From an endosymbiont of Bathymodiolus septemdierum str. Myojin knoll (GTDB lineage Bacteria > Pseudomonadota > Gammaproteobacteria > PS1 > Pseudothioglobaceae), in contig NZ_AP013042.1 in the NCBI RefSeq assembly GCF_001547755.1, forward strand, positions 1,405,435 to 1,469,434: a stretch of 64,000 nt of DNA, in the 5' to 3' direction. Every line of letters starts with the position of its first letter. The stretch's first letter is position 1. Shown here piece by piece: positions 10,302-19,990 of this stretch. The notes under the pieces are model-generated. The model searched no databases, had not been told where the DNA came from, and worked only from the letters and a program-made list of their open reading frames with translations. The translations under genes were made by a program, and so were the position numbers.

Positions 10302-11443
10302 TATTTACTCGGATAATCTCTAAAATCCGCACCCGTATAAATCTGTGTCGGTCTGAAAATTCGGTTATGTGCCACTTGCTCATGCCAATGCGCTGCCCAA
10401 CCTGCAGAGCGCGCCATGGCAAAAATCGGGGTGAAATACTTCCTTGGAATCTTAAAAATTTCGGTGTACAAAATACCCGAATAAAAGTCTACATTTGGAA
10501 AAACACCCTTAACACTTAACAATTCTTCACACACTCGCTCAACTTCCAACGCTGTTTCAAAACGCTTTGAGAGCACCATATTAGTTTTACTCACATACGA
10601 GCGCATCATCTCCTGCAAAATCGTCGCTCGTGGGTCCTTAACGCTATACTCTCTATGCCCCATTCCCCAAATAACTTGCTTATTTTTCAAGCGATTTTCA
10701 ATATAAGCCCGTGCATTCTTCGCATCACCAATCTCATCCAACATATTCAACACATCTTCGTTCGCGCCGCCATGTAACGAACCCGCCAAAGTCCCCACTG
10801 CTGCTGATACCGATGCAAATGGATTAGCCAGCGTAGAGGCCGTAACCATTGCCGAAAAAGTGCTAGCATTAATCGTATGTTCAGCGTGCAAAATCAGGCA
10901 GGCATCAAACAATTTGACAATATCCTCATCTGGCTCCTCACCGAACGACATATATAAAAAATTCTTCGCATACGACATTTCCTTGCTCGGTGGAATTGGA
11001 TCATATCCCGTCGAAATACGCGCCCACATTGCCACCAAAGTACTCATATTGGCAATAATTTTCGTCAATGCACTCTGCGTATAAGCCGAATCTGGGTCCT
11101 CTGCACCCGCATCAGGATAAAAAGTTGCCATTGACGCAATCGCCGTCTGCAACACATCCATCGGGTGTCCATTTGTCGGCAACGCCCACATCATAAGGCG
11201 AATATCGCGCTTCACTTCATAACGCTCGTGCAATACTTTATTAAAATCTGCCAAAGCCTCTGCCGTTGGCAACTCGCCATCTCTAAGCAGCATTGCTACT
11301 TCCTCAAACGAGGAGTACTTCACTAAATCCTCAATCGAATACCCACGATATGCCAAAATACCGTTCTTGCCATCAATCGATGAAATTGCCGATTCTGTCG
11401 CTGGAACGCCTGCCAAACCTGGGATATATTCAATCATAATCAA
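10301..11443 (-). CDS. gltA: citrate synthase
   Basis: A 380-residue citrate synthase condensing acetyl-CoA and oxaloacetate. Catalytic residues are in [23 protein letters not shown] and NVDFYSG. It is of the short type rather than the about 427-residue E. coli GltA, and 2-methylcitrate synthase (PrpC) is an alternative on length alone; no prp genes are nearby. A second in-frame ATG lies two codons downstream. It heads the gltA-ubi chain, an unusual pairing of a TCA-cycle enzyme with quinone synthesis. Confidence 0.92.
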   Translation of the reverse strand: MIMIEYIPGLAGVPATESAISSIDGKNGILAYRGYSIEDLVKYSSFEEVAMLLRDGELPTAEALADFNKVLHERYEVKRDIRLMMWALPTNGHPMDVLQTAIASMATFYPDAGAEDPDSAYTQSALTKIIANMSTLVAMWARISTGYDPIPPSKEMSYAKNFLYMSFGEEPDEDIVKLFDACLILHAEHTINASTFSAMVTASTLANPFASVSAAVGTLAGSLHGGANEDVLNMLDEIGDAKNARAYIENRLKNKQVIWGMGHREYSVKDPRATILQEMMRSYVSKTNMVLSKRFETALEVERVCEELLSVKGVFPNVDFYSGILYTEIFKIPRKYFTPIFAMARSAGWAAHWHEQVAHNRIFRPTQIYTGADFRDYPSK

Positions 11444-11519
11444 CTACTACTACAAAACTAAAAATTTTACGCATTTTTACGCTTTGGTAACAGTTTTTTT
11501 AATGTCAAGATTACTGGGT

Positions 11520-12668
11520 TTACTCCCTTTCAAATAAAGATAAATAGCCGCCCATCACAAATAAGCGGTTTCTACTTTGCCCCGTTATTTCTTTTAAAAT
11601 TTGTAACCCAACCAAATCCTTTACCAAATTATTGCTTGCTGCATAGCCTAAACCTGAAAGGTTCTGCACCTGTCCAACATTAATAACTGGGTCAGTATAT
11701 AAAAAATCTAGCGTTATTTTGGCTATTTTTGCCCTTCTGCCCAAGCCAATAATACGAGTTTCATAATCTTTCTTAAGAATTAAAATATTTTTCAAAGTAT
11801 CTTTAGATTGTTTTGCAGTCTCAACAATACCTTCCAAGAAAAATATTAACCATTGATTAATATCATTACTCTGACGAACCCTATCTAAGGCTTGGTAATA
11901 AGCCGAGCGATTTTTCTCAAAAAATTTAGATAAATATAGAATAGGCACACTTAAAAACTGTGCCTCTATCAGTTGCAGGGTGATAAAAAGTCGCCCAATT
12001 CGCCCATTACCGTCTAAAAATGGATGAATGGTTTCAAACTGATAATGACATAATGCAAGTTTTATTAAAATCGGTATTCTATGATTATTATGCCAAAAGT
12101 CCTCCCAATCAGACAACAACACATTTAAATGCTGATGATGTGGTGGAATAAAATGCGCTGAATTAATAGAAGCACCGCCAATCCAATTTTGCGATACCCT
12201 AAGCGCACCAGGTTGTTTATTTTGACCACGCACACCACTCAATAATTGCTGATGCGTTGTTTTTAATAATCGCAATGAAATTGGAATACTCTTCAAATTA
12301 TCAATCGCATCATTCATTGCTTTAACATAATTGTGCACCTCACCCCAATCATCCCTAACTTCTAATTTAATATCGGCTTCAGGCAATAAAGCTTCTTGCA
12401 TGTTAGTTTGCGTGCCTTCTATTCTAGAAGAAGCCACAGATTCAGAGAAAATATGCATTTTGATGAAAAAATCAATATCGGGTATCAATTCGCCATAAGT
12501 ATTTAACTCACCCAGTGTTTTAGTCGCCTGTTCTAATACGGTTAATAATTTAGCATTATTTAAATCATAAGCACGGTTTAATAAAGTAGGCAAAAAGTAT
12601 TGATACTCTGTCGCCTTGTTTTTATTTTGCGTTTTAAAACAACCTGCAATAAAATTATTCATAAACAC
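11520..12668 (-). CDS. Fic family protein (probable AMP transferase)
   Basis: A 382-residue protein with the full Fic core HPFLDGNGRIGR near residue 218, which carries the catalytic histidine and the phosphate-binding loop that transfers AMP to target proteins. The N-terminal helix contains SSRIEG, matching the (S/T)xxxE(G/N) inhibitory motif, so this is a self-inhibited class II Fic protein. The last 80 residues look like a winged helix (INVGQVQNLSGLGYAASNNLVKDL split by turns). It stands alone between gltA and erpA with AT-rich palindromic repeats upstream that may be its operator. The target is unknown. Confidence 0.93.
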   Translation of the reverse strand: MFMNNFIAGCFKTQNKNKATEYQYFLPTLLNRAYDLNNAKLLTVLEQATKTLGELNTYGELIPDIDFFIKMHIFSESVASSRIEGTQTNMQEALLPEADIKLEVRDDWGEVHNYVKAMNDAIDNLKSIPISLRLLKTTHQQLLSGVRGQNKQPGALRVSQNWIGGASINSAHFIPPHHQHLNVLLSDWEDFWHNNHRIPILIKLALCHYQFETIHPFLDGNGRIGRLFITLQLIEAQFLSVPILYLSKFFEKNRSAYYQALDRVRQSNDINQWLIFFLEGIVETAKQSKDTLKNILILKKDYETRIIGLGRRAKIAKITLDFLYTDPVINVGQVQNLSGLGYAASNNLVKDLVGLQILKEITGQSRNRLFVMGGYLSLFERE

Positions 12669-12670
12669 CT

Positions 12671-12780
12671 AAAAAGATAATAAACTGTTTTATATTATAT
12701 ACCTTTAAAAGATAATATAAATATTTATATTATTGTTTATTAGTATAAAAGATAATATAAATATTTATATTATTGTTTAA
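12671..12780. repeat. tandem AT-rich palindromes upstream of the fic gene
   Basis: Two identical copies of at least 33 bp lie at 12707-12739 and 12747-12779, exactly 40 bp apart. Each contains a perfect 22-bp palindrome centred on AAATATTT. A degenerate third element (GATAATA ... TATATTAT) lies at 12674-12697, nearest the fic start. The 40-bp spacing is close to four helical turns. This could be an operator for the fic promoter. The 177-bp gap from 12669 to 12845 contains nothing else I recognise. Confidence 0.8.
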
Positions 12781-12845
12781 GCTATTTTTTATTTTGAGTA
12801 ATTTTTACAGGTCTTAACTGATTAAGTCTCGTTTTATTTATCTAT

Positions 12846-13199
12846 TTAAACCGAAAAAGATGAACCGCAACCACAAGTGGTTTTGGCATTGGGGTTGTGA
12901 ATGATAAAACGGGCACCTTGCAAATCTTCTAGATAATCAACCGTTGCACCGACTAAATATTGATAACTCATCGGGTCAACGACCAATTGCACGCCGTTTT
13001 TCTCAACACCTGTGTCACCTTCTTTGTTTTTATCGTCAAAAGTAAAGCCGTAAGAAAATCCCGAACAACCGCCGCCAGTAATGTAAACACGCAATTTTAA
13101 GTTGTCATTTTTCTCTTCAACAATCAAGTCGGATACTTTCTTAGCCGCACTGTCGCTAAAAATAATATCTGCCTCTTCTAAAGTTTGTACTGCTTCCAT
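12846..13199 (-). CDS. erpA: iron-sulfur cluster insertion protein ErpA
   Basis: A 117-residue A-type Fe-S carrier. The three cluster-ligating cysteines are in [11 protein letters not shown] (about residue 45) and the C-terminal CGCGSSFSV. The sequence [21 protein letters not shown] is of ErpA rather than IscA or SufA type, as is the [15 protein letters not shown] ending. ErpA delivers clusters to apo-enzymes, including those of isoprenoid synthesis (IspH is also in this window). It is last in the aroQ-accB-accC-argC-erpA run, 12 bp after argC. Confidence 0.94.
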   Translation of the reverse strand: MEAVQTLEEADIIFSDSAAKKVSDLIVEEKNDNLKLRVYITGGGCSGFSYGFTFDDKNKEGDTGVEKNGVQLVVDPMSYQYLVGATVDYLEDLQGARFIIHNPNAKTTCGCGSSFSV

Positions 13200-13211
13200 A
13201 ATTTTCTCCTA

Positions 13212-14243
13212 CTAAGGCAATAAGCCAATCTGCTCTAAACCTAAATCTTCGTCCATACCAAAGAGTATGTTCATATTCTGAATTGCCTGTCCCGATGCAC
13301 CCTTAACCAAGTTATCAATCACCGACATCACCACTAATTTATTCCCATCTGGTGCTTTTTGCACGCCGATTTGGCAGAAATTTGAGGCTTTTACATTGCG
13401 AGTTTCAGGTACTTTTCCAACGCCCAATACCGTCACAAAATGTTCGTTTTTATAACATTGTTCAAACACCGATTGTACATCAACATCAGCGTCCAATAAA
13501 TCCACATATAAAGTTACTTCCATCCCACGAATCATTGGCACCAAATGTGGCACAAAAGTCAGCCCGATATTTTCTCCTGATAATAACCCCAACGCTTGTT
13601 TAATTTCTGGATAATGACGGTGTCCGCCCACGCCGTAAGCCTTAAACGACTCGCTCACTTCACACAGAAGCGTCGCCTGATTTGCCCCACGACCTGCACC
13701 ACTTACACCCGATTTGCAATCAGCAACAATAGCGGATAAATCAATCAATTTATGCGCAATCAATGGCTTTAAAGCCAACTGAATAGCGGTTGGATAGCAG
13801 CCTGGGTTGGCAATCAAATTTGCATTCTTAATCTGTTCGCGATTGATTTCACTCAAGCCATAAACTGCCTGCGCTAATAGTGTCTCTTGCGTATGCTCTA
13901 AACCATACCATTTTTGATATTCATCTTTATCGTTCAAACGAAAATCTGCACCTAAATCAATAACCTTGATGCCTTTTTCAATAAACGCACCCGCATTTTC
14001 CATAGCCACACCATGCGGCGTGGCAAAAAATATCACATCGCAGGTGTCTAAAATCGCATCATCAGGCAAGGAAAAAACCAAATCTGACTGCCCTGCCAAA
14101 GACGGGAACATTTCATCCACTCGCTGCCCTGCTTCCGAACGCGAACTGATTGCTGCCACTTGCACTTTTGGATGCGTGTGCAACAAGCGTAACAACTCAA
14201 CACCCGTATAGCCTGTACCACCAATAATACCTACTTTAATCAT
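13212..14243 (-). CDS. argC: N-acetyl-gamma-glutamyl-phosphate reductase
   Basis: A 343-residue ArgC, third enzyme of arginine synthesis, reducing N-acetylglutamyl phosphate with NADPH. The N-terminal [17 protein letters not shown] nucleotide loop and the catalytic cysteine in ANPGCYPTA (about residue 148) are clear, as is the [10 protein letters not shown] block. Its ATG overlaps the accC stop by one base. An argC beside erpA is a known gammaproteobacterial neighbour pair. Confidence 0.97.
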   Translation of the reverse strand: MIKVGIIGGTGYTGVELLRLLHTHPKVQVAAISSRSEAGQRVDEMFPSLAGQSDLVFSLPDDAILDTCDVIFFATPHGVAMENAGAFIEKGIKVIDLGADFRLNDKDEYQKWYGLEHTQETLLAQAVYGLSEINREQIKNANLIANPGCYPTAIQLALKPLIAHKLIDLSAIVADCKSGVSGAGRGANQATLLCEVSESFKAYGVGGHRHYPEIKQALGLLSGENIGLTFVPHLVPMIRGMEVTLYVDLLDADVDVQSVFEQCYKNEHFVTVLGVGKVPETRNVKASNFCQIGVQKAPDGNKLVVMSVIDNLVKGASGQAIQNMNILFGMDEDLGLEQIGLLP

Positions 14244-15592
14244 TAGTGCTCGCCCAACATTTTTTCAAGATAATGAATGTTCATCCCGCCCCTACGGAAA
14301 GTTTCATCTGCCATAATCCGTGCTTGTAAAGGGATGTTGGTCTTAATGCCATCAATCACCATTTCATCGAGTGCATTTTGCATTTTGATAATCGCGCCCA
14401 AGCGGGTATCAGCAAAAGTAATCAATTTGCCAATCATTGAATCATAATGTGGCGGTACGCAGTAGCCATTATAAATATGGCTGTCAACTCTCACGCCCAG
14501 TCCACCTGCTGCATGAAATTGGGTAATTTTACCCGGCGATGGCATAAAGTTATTTGGGTCTTCGGCATTAATACGGCACTCAATAGAAAAACCTTTAATC
14601 TGCACATCATCCTGCGTAAATGATAACGGCTGACCATCGGCAATCAAAATCTGCTCACGCACGATATCAACCCCCGTAATCATTTCCGTTACTGGATGCT
14701 CAACTTGCACACGAGTATTCATTTCAATAAAATAAAATTCATCATTCTCAAACAAAAATTCAAAAGTGCCTGCGCCGCGATAATTAATTGCCTTGCACGC
14801 ATCCGCACAAACTTTGCCAATTTGATTACGCAATTCAGGGCTGACACCTGGTGCAGGCGCTTCTTCCACCACCTTTTGATGACGCCGTTGCATTGAGCAA
14901 TCTCGTTCGCCAAGGTGTACTGCATTACCATGCTCATCTGCCAATACTTGAATTTCAACATGACGAGGCGTGGTTAGAAATTTCTCCATATACACTTCTG
15001 GATTACCGAAAAAACTCTGACCTTCGCTCTTTGCAAGTTCAATCAAAGGCAGTAATTCAGATTCTTTTTCCACCACTTGCATACCACGACCACCGCCACC
15101 GCCAGATGCTTTGATAATAATCGGGAAACCGATTTTATTCGCCAACCTAATGTTTTCTTGCTCATCAGTGCCCAATCCGCCATCAGACCCTGGCACACAA
15201 GGTACGCCAGATTTCTGCATGGCTTCAATCGCTGCCACTTTATCACCCATCACTCGAATATTGCTCGCTCGCGGACCGATAAAAATAAAACCACTTTCCT
15301 CAACGCGTTGCGCAAAATCTGCACTCTCAGACAAAAATCCATAGCCCGGATGAATCGCATCTGCATGCGTCACTTCCGCCGCTGCAATCAAGGCGGGGAT
15401 ATTCAAATAACTCTCCGTTGATGGGGGAGGTCCAATACAAACCGCTTCATCTGCCAAACGCACATGCTTCAAATCTTTGTCCGCCGTAGAATACACGGCA
15501 ACGGTTTTAATGCCTAATTCTTTACAAGCACGCAAAATACGCAACGCAATTTCGCCACGATTAGCAATTAAAACTTTATTAATCTTATCCAT
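14243..15592 (-). CDS. accC: biotin carboxylase subunit of acetyl-CoA carboxylase
   Basis: A 449-residue ATP-grasp enzyme that carboxylates biotin on AccB. Visible are the N-terminal [17 protein letters not shown], the ATP-binding glycine loop [12 protein letters not shown] (about residue 160) and the catalytic [17 protein letters not shown]. Length equals that of E. coli AccC (449). It lies 9 bp after accB and couples to argC by a TAATG overlap. AccD is encoded elsewhere in this window, 39 kb away; accA is not in view. Confidence 0.98.
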   Translation of the reverse strand: MDKINKVLIANRGEIALRILRACKELGIKTVAVYSTADKDLKHVRLADEAVCIGPPPSTESYLNIPALIAAAEVTHADAIHPGYGFLSESADFAQRVEESGFIFIGPRASNIRVMGDKVAAIEAMQKSGVPCVPGSDGGLGTDEQENIRLANKIGFPIIIKASGGGGGRGMQVVEKESELLPLIELAKSEGQSFFGNPEVYMEKFLTTPRHVEIQVLADEHGNAVHLGERDCSMQRRHQKVVEEAPAPGVSPELRNQIGKVCADACKAINYRGAGTFEFLFENDEFYFIEMNTRVQVEHPVTEMITGVDIVREQILIADGQPLSFTQDDVQIKGFSIECRINAEDPNNFMPSPGKITQFHAAGGLGVRVDSHIYNGYCVPPHYDSMIGKLITFADTRLGAIIKMQNALDEMVIDGIKTNIPLQARIMADETFRRGGMNIHYLEKMLGEH

Positions 15593-15601
15593 CCATCAAT
15601 C

Positions 15602-16042
15602 CTATTGAATCACAATCAAAGTTTGACCAAACTCAACCGCATCACCATCAGTACACAAGATTTCCGTCACCGTGCCCGACTGGTCTGCTTCAATTTGGTT
15701 CATAATTTTCATCGCCTCAACAATGCAAATCGTATCGCCTTGATTAACATGCTGCCCCATAGTTACAAATACATCAGAGGCCGGCGATGCTGCGCCATAA
15801 AAAGTCCCCACCATCGGCGAAGTAATCGCATGCCCATCAATCGCAGGTGTAGCCGCTTCAACAGATACCGCAGGTGTAACTGGTGCAGCAGCAATAGGGG
15901 CTGCCATTTGCATAGGCGCTGCCATCGGCATATCACCATATCGTGAGATACGAATTGACTCCTTACCCTCTGTGATTTCTATTTCTGCCATGTTAGAATC
16001 TTCTAACAATTCCATGAGTTTTTTTACTTTACGGATGTCCAT
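15602..16042 (-). CDS. accB: biotin carboxyl carrier protein of acetyl-CoA carboxylase
   Basis: A 146-residue BCCP. The C-terminal biotinyl domain carries EAMKIMNQ, whose lysine (about residue 112) is biotinylated by BirA, and the thumb-like [13 protein letters not shown] segment. Between the N-terminal helix region and the biotinyl domain lies a Pro/Ala/Met-rich linker (residues 35-65). It sits 20 bp after aroQ and 9 bp before accC. Confidence 0.97.
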   Translation of the reverse strand: MDIRKVKKLMELLEDSNMAEIEITEGKESIRISRYGDMPMAAPMQMAAPIAAAPVTPAVSVEAATPAIDGHAITSPMVGTFYGAASPASDVFVTMGQHVNQGDTICIVEAMKIMNQIEADQSGTVTEILCTDGDAVEFGQTLIVIQ

Positions 16043-16062
16043 TTTTTTTCCTCTTCTTTATT

Positions 16063-16503
16063 TTAGTTTGATTGAATGTGTTTAATTGCCACCGCTAATG
16101 CGAATTCATAGCCTTGCGCGCCAAAGCCTGAAATGACACCTTCTGCAATGTCTGAAAAATAAGATTTTTTACGGAATTCTTCTCGTTTATATACATTCGA
16201 CAAATGCACCTCTGTAAATGCGATATCAACTGCCGATAATGCATCACGCAGTGCAATCGATGTGTGTGTGAATGCTGCAGGGTTAATAATGATATATTTT
16301 GTACCATCCTGACTGGCGGCATGGACCCTATCAATTAGCCCTACCTCTGAATTATCTTGATAATGGTCAAGCGACAAGTTTGCATCAGTTGCCAATGCAC
16401 TGACACAACTAACAATATCGTCCAAAGTCTGCGTACCATACTGCTCTGGCTCACGCACACCGAGCATATTTAAGTTAGGTCCATTAAGTAATAAGATGTC
16501 CAT
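16063..16503 (-). CDS. aroQ: type II 3-dehydroquinate dehydratase
   Basis: A 146-residue type II dehydroquinase of the shikimate pathway. The [16 protein letters not shown] loop holds the catalytic arginine and tyrosine, NPAAFTHTS the substrate-binding segment, and EVHLSN the conserved histidine. I prefer the ATG at 16503; the frame also opens two codons earlier with TTG at 16509. No good ribosome binding site supports either. It heads the aroQ-accB-accC operon, an order widely conserved in gammaproteobacteria. Confidence 0.96.
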   Translation of the reverse strand: MDILLLNGPNLNMLGVREPEQYGTQTLDDIVSCVSALATDANLSLDHYQDNSEVGLIDRVHAASQDGTKYIIINPAAFTHTSIALRDALSAVDIAFTEVHLSNVYKREEFRKKSYFSDIAEGVISGFGAQGYEFALAVAIKHIQSN

Positions 16504-16531
16504 CGTCAATCAAAACAGTTATATATTCAAA

Positions 16532-16557
16532 CGCTAATTTTACCACCAACATTAGCG
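16532..16557. promoter_or_regulatory. 7-bp inverted repeat in the dsbD-aroQ gap
   Basis: CGCTAAT (16532-16538) and ATTAGCG (16551-16557) form a perfect inverted repeat with a 12-base loop. On the minus strand only three T follow, so it is at best a weak dsbD terminator. A possible aroQ promoter (TTGGTG, 18 bp, TATATA) overlaps it. Function is uncertain. Confidence 0.3.
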
Positions 16558-16577
16558 ATTTTAAGCGTATTTACCTA

Positions 16578-18812
16578 CTACTTAGCGCTGTTCAAATGCT
16601 TAATGAAATCTTGTGCATTTATCTCACCAACAATACGTTGCGAACGATTTTCAACAGCGTTTTTGAAGAACAAAATTCCTGGTGGTCCAATGATGTCAAA
16701 GCGTTTCATTAGCGCCTTATCGGTTGCATCATTTTTAGTCACATCAGCTTGTAGGGCAATGACATTTTTCATCTGTTTGACCACTTCGGCGTTTGAAAAA
16801 ACAAAACGCTCTATTTCTTTACAAGAGATGCACCAATCGGCATAAAAATCTAACATCACAATTTGATTATTACCTTGTGCTTTGGCGAGGATACGGTCTA
16901 AATCAGCATTGGATTTAACCTTATCAAATACAACATGTACTTTTTCTGCTGGTGCGTTTGCACCATAGCCTGATAATGGTGCAAGCATATCGCCACCACC
17001 ACGAGCAACTAGTCCACCTAACAATAAACCGTAAATTAGCATCAATAAACCGATGCCTTTAAATAGGCGATGGAAGGCGGATGCGGTGTCGCCTAATTTT
17101 TGAAAAACGCCCATTGCAATTGGGGACAAAGTGAAGAGCAATGCCCATAATATCAAGGAAACGAATGGCGAAATGATACGGTCCAATAAATAGATTGCAA
17201 CACCTAACATCATAATGCCAAACACATATTTGACATTATCCATCCAGCCACCCGCCTTAGGCAACTTGCTTACGCCTGCACCAATTGCGATAAGTGGTAC
17301 ACCCATACCCAAACTCATTACAAACAATGACAATCCGCCAAGTAGGGCATCGCCCGTTTGTCCGATATAAATCAACGCACCTGCAAGTGGCGGGGCAACA
17401 CATGGGCCAACAATTAATGCGGATAAAAAACCCATAATAGCGACGCCGATTAAGTTGCCACCTTCTTGTTTGTTGCTGATACTGGTAATTTTGCTCTGCA
17501 ACGCCGATGGCAATTGAATGTCATAATAGCCAAACATTGAAAATGCCAACGCCACGAAAATCGCACTGAATACCATCAAAACAACTGGCGTTTGTAACAA
17601 TACTTGTAAATTTTCGCCGAAATATCCTGCTAACACGCCCGCTATTGAATAAGTCACACTCATTGCCAAGACGAAAACAATCGACATAACCAACGCTCTT
17701 TTAGTCGTCATTGTTCCTTTTTGCCCAACAATAATGCCTGACAAAATCGGAATCATCGGGAACACACAAGGGGTCAATGACAGCAATAAACCAAAACCAA
17801 AGAAACTGACTAACACTAATAAGAGGTTGTCTTGTTGGAGCAGTGCGGTAATTTGGTCGGCTTCATTTAATGGCGCATCATTTACCACCACTGGTGTCAC
17901 GATTGATTGTAATTTTACCGGTGCTTGTGGCTGAATAGGTTTGACAACTTCGCTCACTTTTGGCATTGTAATAGTGGTAATTTTTTCTATCGGAGGGTAA
18001 CAAATCCCGCCCAACCAACAACCTTGGTACTTAGCCGAAAAAGTAACTTTATTAGTTTGAATATTTTTCAGCGGAATGTCAACCACGAGATTGCCTTTGT
18101 AAACCTCTACTTTTCCGAATAATGGATCGTCTTTTATCTCCCACTTAGGGAAATCAATTTCCCCAAATTCTGCCCCTTTAACATCAATGAAAAATTTATC
18201 ACGATACAAATAATATTCTGGATGCACTTGCCAAATCGCACGCAAAGTCGTTGCGTCAATTGCCTCTACTGAATAGGCAAATGCCTCATCTGCAGGCAAT
18301 GGCTCATCCGAAATCTTCACCTTCTTTTGCACAATAGATTGCATTGTAGATTTTGCTTTGGAGAACATATTAAACGCCCCATCGACTAAAGATTTCTTAC
18401 GATTATTTTGTACTTTTAGCGTCACCGATTTAGTAATCGGCGGATAGCACACACCTACATCTGCACAACCTTGAAATACCACATTAAGAACAACAAACTG
18501 TGTATCACCTTCCAACACAGGCACAGGCACCGCTACGCTATGGCGATAAATTCCAATCTTACCAAAAAACTCATCGTCCTTAATCTTTGCCGTTGGAAAT
18601 TTCGCCTTGCCCAATCGCGATGAATGGTCCGACGAAATCTTGATTTTCTCCTTATAAAGGTAGTAGCCATCCGCTACTTTCCAATCCAAAAGAATCTCAT
18701 CCCCTACTACCTTTGCCTTAAACGCAAACGCCTCATCTGCAGGCAATAACTCAGTATTTGCCTGCGTAACCATAGAAAATAATAAAAATAGTGATAATAA
18801 TAAACGCTTCAT
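16578..18812 (-). CDS. dsbD: thiol:disulfide interchange protein DsbD with duplicated N-terminal domain
   Basis: A 744-residue DsbD-type inner-membrane reductant conduit that moves electrons from cytoplasmic thioredoxin to periplasmic thiols. A signal peptide covers about residues 1-18. Two tandem DsbD-alpha domains follow (about 20-140 and 170-300), each with a PADEAFA start and a cysteine pair (CADVGVCYPPI and CWLGGICYPPI). The membrane domain (about 330-610) has TPCVFPMIPI and VGPCVAPPLAG, the redox cysteines of the beta domain. The C-terminal thioredoxin domain has WCISCKE. E. coli DsbD is about 565 residues with one alpha domain. A SoxW-like thioredoxin gene lies just upstream. Confidence 0.95.
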   Translation of the reverse strand: MKRLLLSLFLLFSMVTQANTELLPADEAFAFKAKVVGDEILLDWKVADGYYLYKEKIKISSDHSSRLGKAKFPTAKIKDDEFFGKIGIYRHSVAVPVPVLEGDTQFVVLNVVFQGCADVGVCYPPITKSVTLKVQNNRKKSLVDGAFNMFSKAKSTMQSIVQKKVKISDEPLPADEAFAYSVEAIDATTLRAIWQVHPEYYLYRDKFFIDVKGAEFGEIDFPKWEIKDDPLFGKVEVYKGNLVVDIPLKNIQTNKVTFSAKYQGCWLGGICYPPIEKITTITMPKVSEVVKPIQPQAPVKLQSIVTPVVVNDAPLNEADQITALLQQDNLLLVLVSFFGFGLLLSLTPCVFPMIPILSGIIVGQKGTMTTKRALVMSIVFVLAMSVTYSIAGVLAGYFGENLQVLLQTPVVLMVFSAIFVALAFSMFGYYDIQLPSALQSKITSISNKQEGGNLIGVAIMGFLSALIVGPCVAPPLAGALIYIGQTGDALLGGLSLFVMSLGMGVPLIAIGAGVSKLPKAGGWMDNVKYVFGIMMLGVAIYLLDRIISPFVSLILWALLFTLSPIAMGVFQKLGDTASAFHRLFKGIGLLMLIYGLLLGGLVARGGGDMLAPLSGYGANAPAEKVHVVFDKVKSNADLDRILAKAQGNNQIVMLDFYADWCISCKEIERFVFSNAEVVKQMKNVIALQADVTKNDATDKALMKRFDIIGPPGILFFKNAVENRSQRIVGEINAQDFIKHLNSAK

Positions 18813-18869
18813 TGTCTTTTCCTCAAAATACTTTTTTTATGTTATACGCTTAACAAGAACAAGTAAAGA

Positions 18870-19886
18870 TTATTTGCTAATATCAATGTCAATCCCTTGC
18901 GCTAACAATTGCTTTTGTCGCACACCCAAATACGCCCCATAAGTCGGAATTTCTCGATAAAACCCACCGCTTACATAACGCAACGCTTCTTGAAAATGGA
19001 ACAGGTACAAAAAACCATCAATCCGACTCACTTCCTTAGCCTTGTCAAATAAAACAATCCCCGGTCGATAAGTCAATTTCAACCGCTTCGCCCACGCTTT
19101 TGGCGTCGTCACAGTGCCCATATTATCCACAATCCTTTGCGTAGAGTCCGCATCAAGCCTCACCACCTTAAATGCCTTAAACTCATTCATCACCGATTGC
19201 TCTTTTAGCGTCTTATCGTAAAAATACCCACAAGCCTCGCAATTGCTGTCCTCAAAAATAACTGCCAACGGCACCTTAATCGCAGAAAAATCTGTCACTT
19301 TTTGAAACATCGCGTGATTTTGCAACTGATAATCTCCCACCTTTTTCGTTTGCTCTATATATTCTGCCAGCGTCGAATCTGCGTATGCCTTACTTGCCAC
19401 ATACCTCAAAATTTGCTTAAATTTCTGCGGTTTCCGATACCCATTCGTTCGTGCCACTTCTTTGTTTTTCTGATTCAAAAACACAATCGTCGGCGTATAT
19501 CGCACCCCGACTTTTGTCGAAAATTCCTTTTCTGTCATTGCCTCATCCTCATTCAAAACCACCTCTTTATCGCCCAGAATATTAATCGCAATCACATCAA
19601 AATTTTCCTGAATAATCTGCTTTAAGGGCGGCTTATCAAAATTTTTCGCCATCTGGTCGCAATACGGACACTCCGACAAATGAAAAAACAACAACACATG
19701 TTTATCCCCTTGTTTTGCCTCATCCACATCATCCGCCAATTCTAAAAAACTCTCCTTGAACCAACTTGGCAACGAATATTTCACACCTCCGGTCACCGCC
19801 CCAGTCTTTGCCAGAACGGGCGCACTACTCACAAAAATCACCAACAGAAAGGTAACCAAAACCCATTTTAAATTATGCTTTTTCAT
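18870..19886 (-). CDS. secreted double-thioredoxin protein (SoxW-like)
   Basis: A 338-residue periplasmic thioredoxin-fold protein. I start it at the ATG at 19886 (MKKHNLKWVLVTF), which has a GAGGGTGG site upstream and begins a signal peptide of about 26 residues; nine more codons are open upstream. The first thioredoxin domain has the redox motif CPYC (HLSECPYCDQ) and the cis-proline VRYTPTI. A second domain has CEAC (DSNCEACGYF) and LTYRPGI. It resembles SoxW-type thioredoxins of sulfur oxidisers. It is 57 bp upstream of dsbD on the same strand, so DsbD is the likely electron donor. The substrate is unknown. Confidence 0.8.
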   Translation of the reverse strand: MKKHNLKWVLVTFLLVIFVSSAPVLAKTGAVTGGVKYSLPSWFKESFLELADDVDEAKQGDKHVLLFFHLSECPYCDQMAKNFDKPPLKQIIQENFDVIAINILGDKEVVLNEDEAMTEKEFSTKVGVRYTPTIVFLNQKNKEVARTNGYRKPQKFKQILRYVASKAYADSTLAEYIEQTKKVGDYQLQNHAMFQKVTDFSAIKVPLAVIFEDSNCEACGYFYDKTLKEQSVMNEFKAFKVVRLDADSTQRIVDNMGTVTTPKAWAKRLKLTYRPGIVLFDKAKEVSRIDGFLYLFHFQEALRYVSGGFYREIPTYGAYLGVRQKQLLAQGIDIDISK

Positions 19887-19940
19887 AAAACCACCCTCGT
19901 TTATTATTCTCAATTATAACCTTTATTTAATCAAGGTATT

Positions 19941-19969
19941 AAAAAACCCCGAGCAAAGTCGGGGTTTTT
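19941..19969 (-). terminator. rho-independent terminator after adk
   Basis: An 11-bp stem (19942-19952 with 19959-19969, six-base loop) has CCCCGA/TCGGGG at its core. On the minus strand the hairpin ends in a run of T, placing it just downstream of the adk stop. The flanking A/T tracts would let it work on either strand. Confidence 0.85.
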
Positions 19970-19990
19970 ACGGGTAATCAAGTGGATTAA

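Noticed and set aside
11503..11508. Minus-strand TTGACA upstream of gltA
   Set aside because: No -10 element occurs at 16-18 bp; the nearest TA-rich box is too far downstream.
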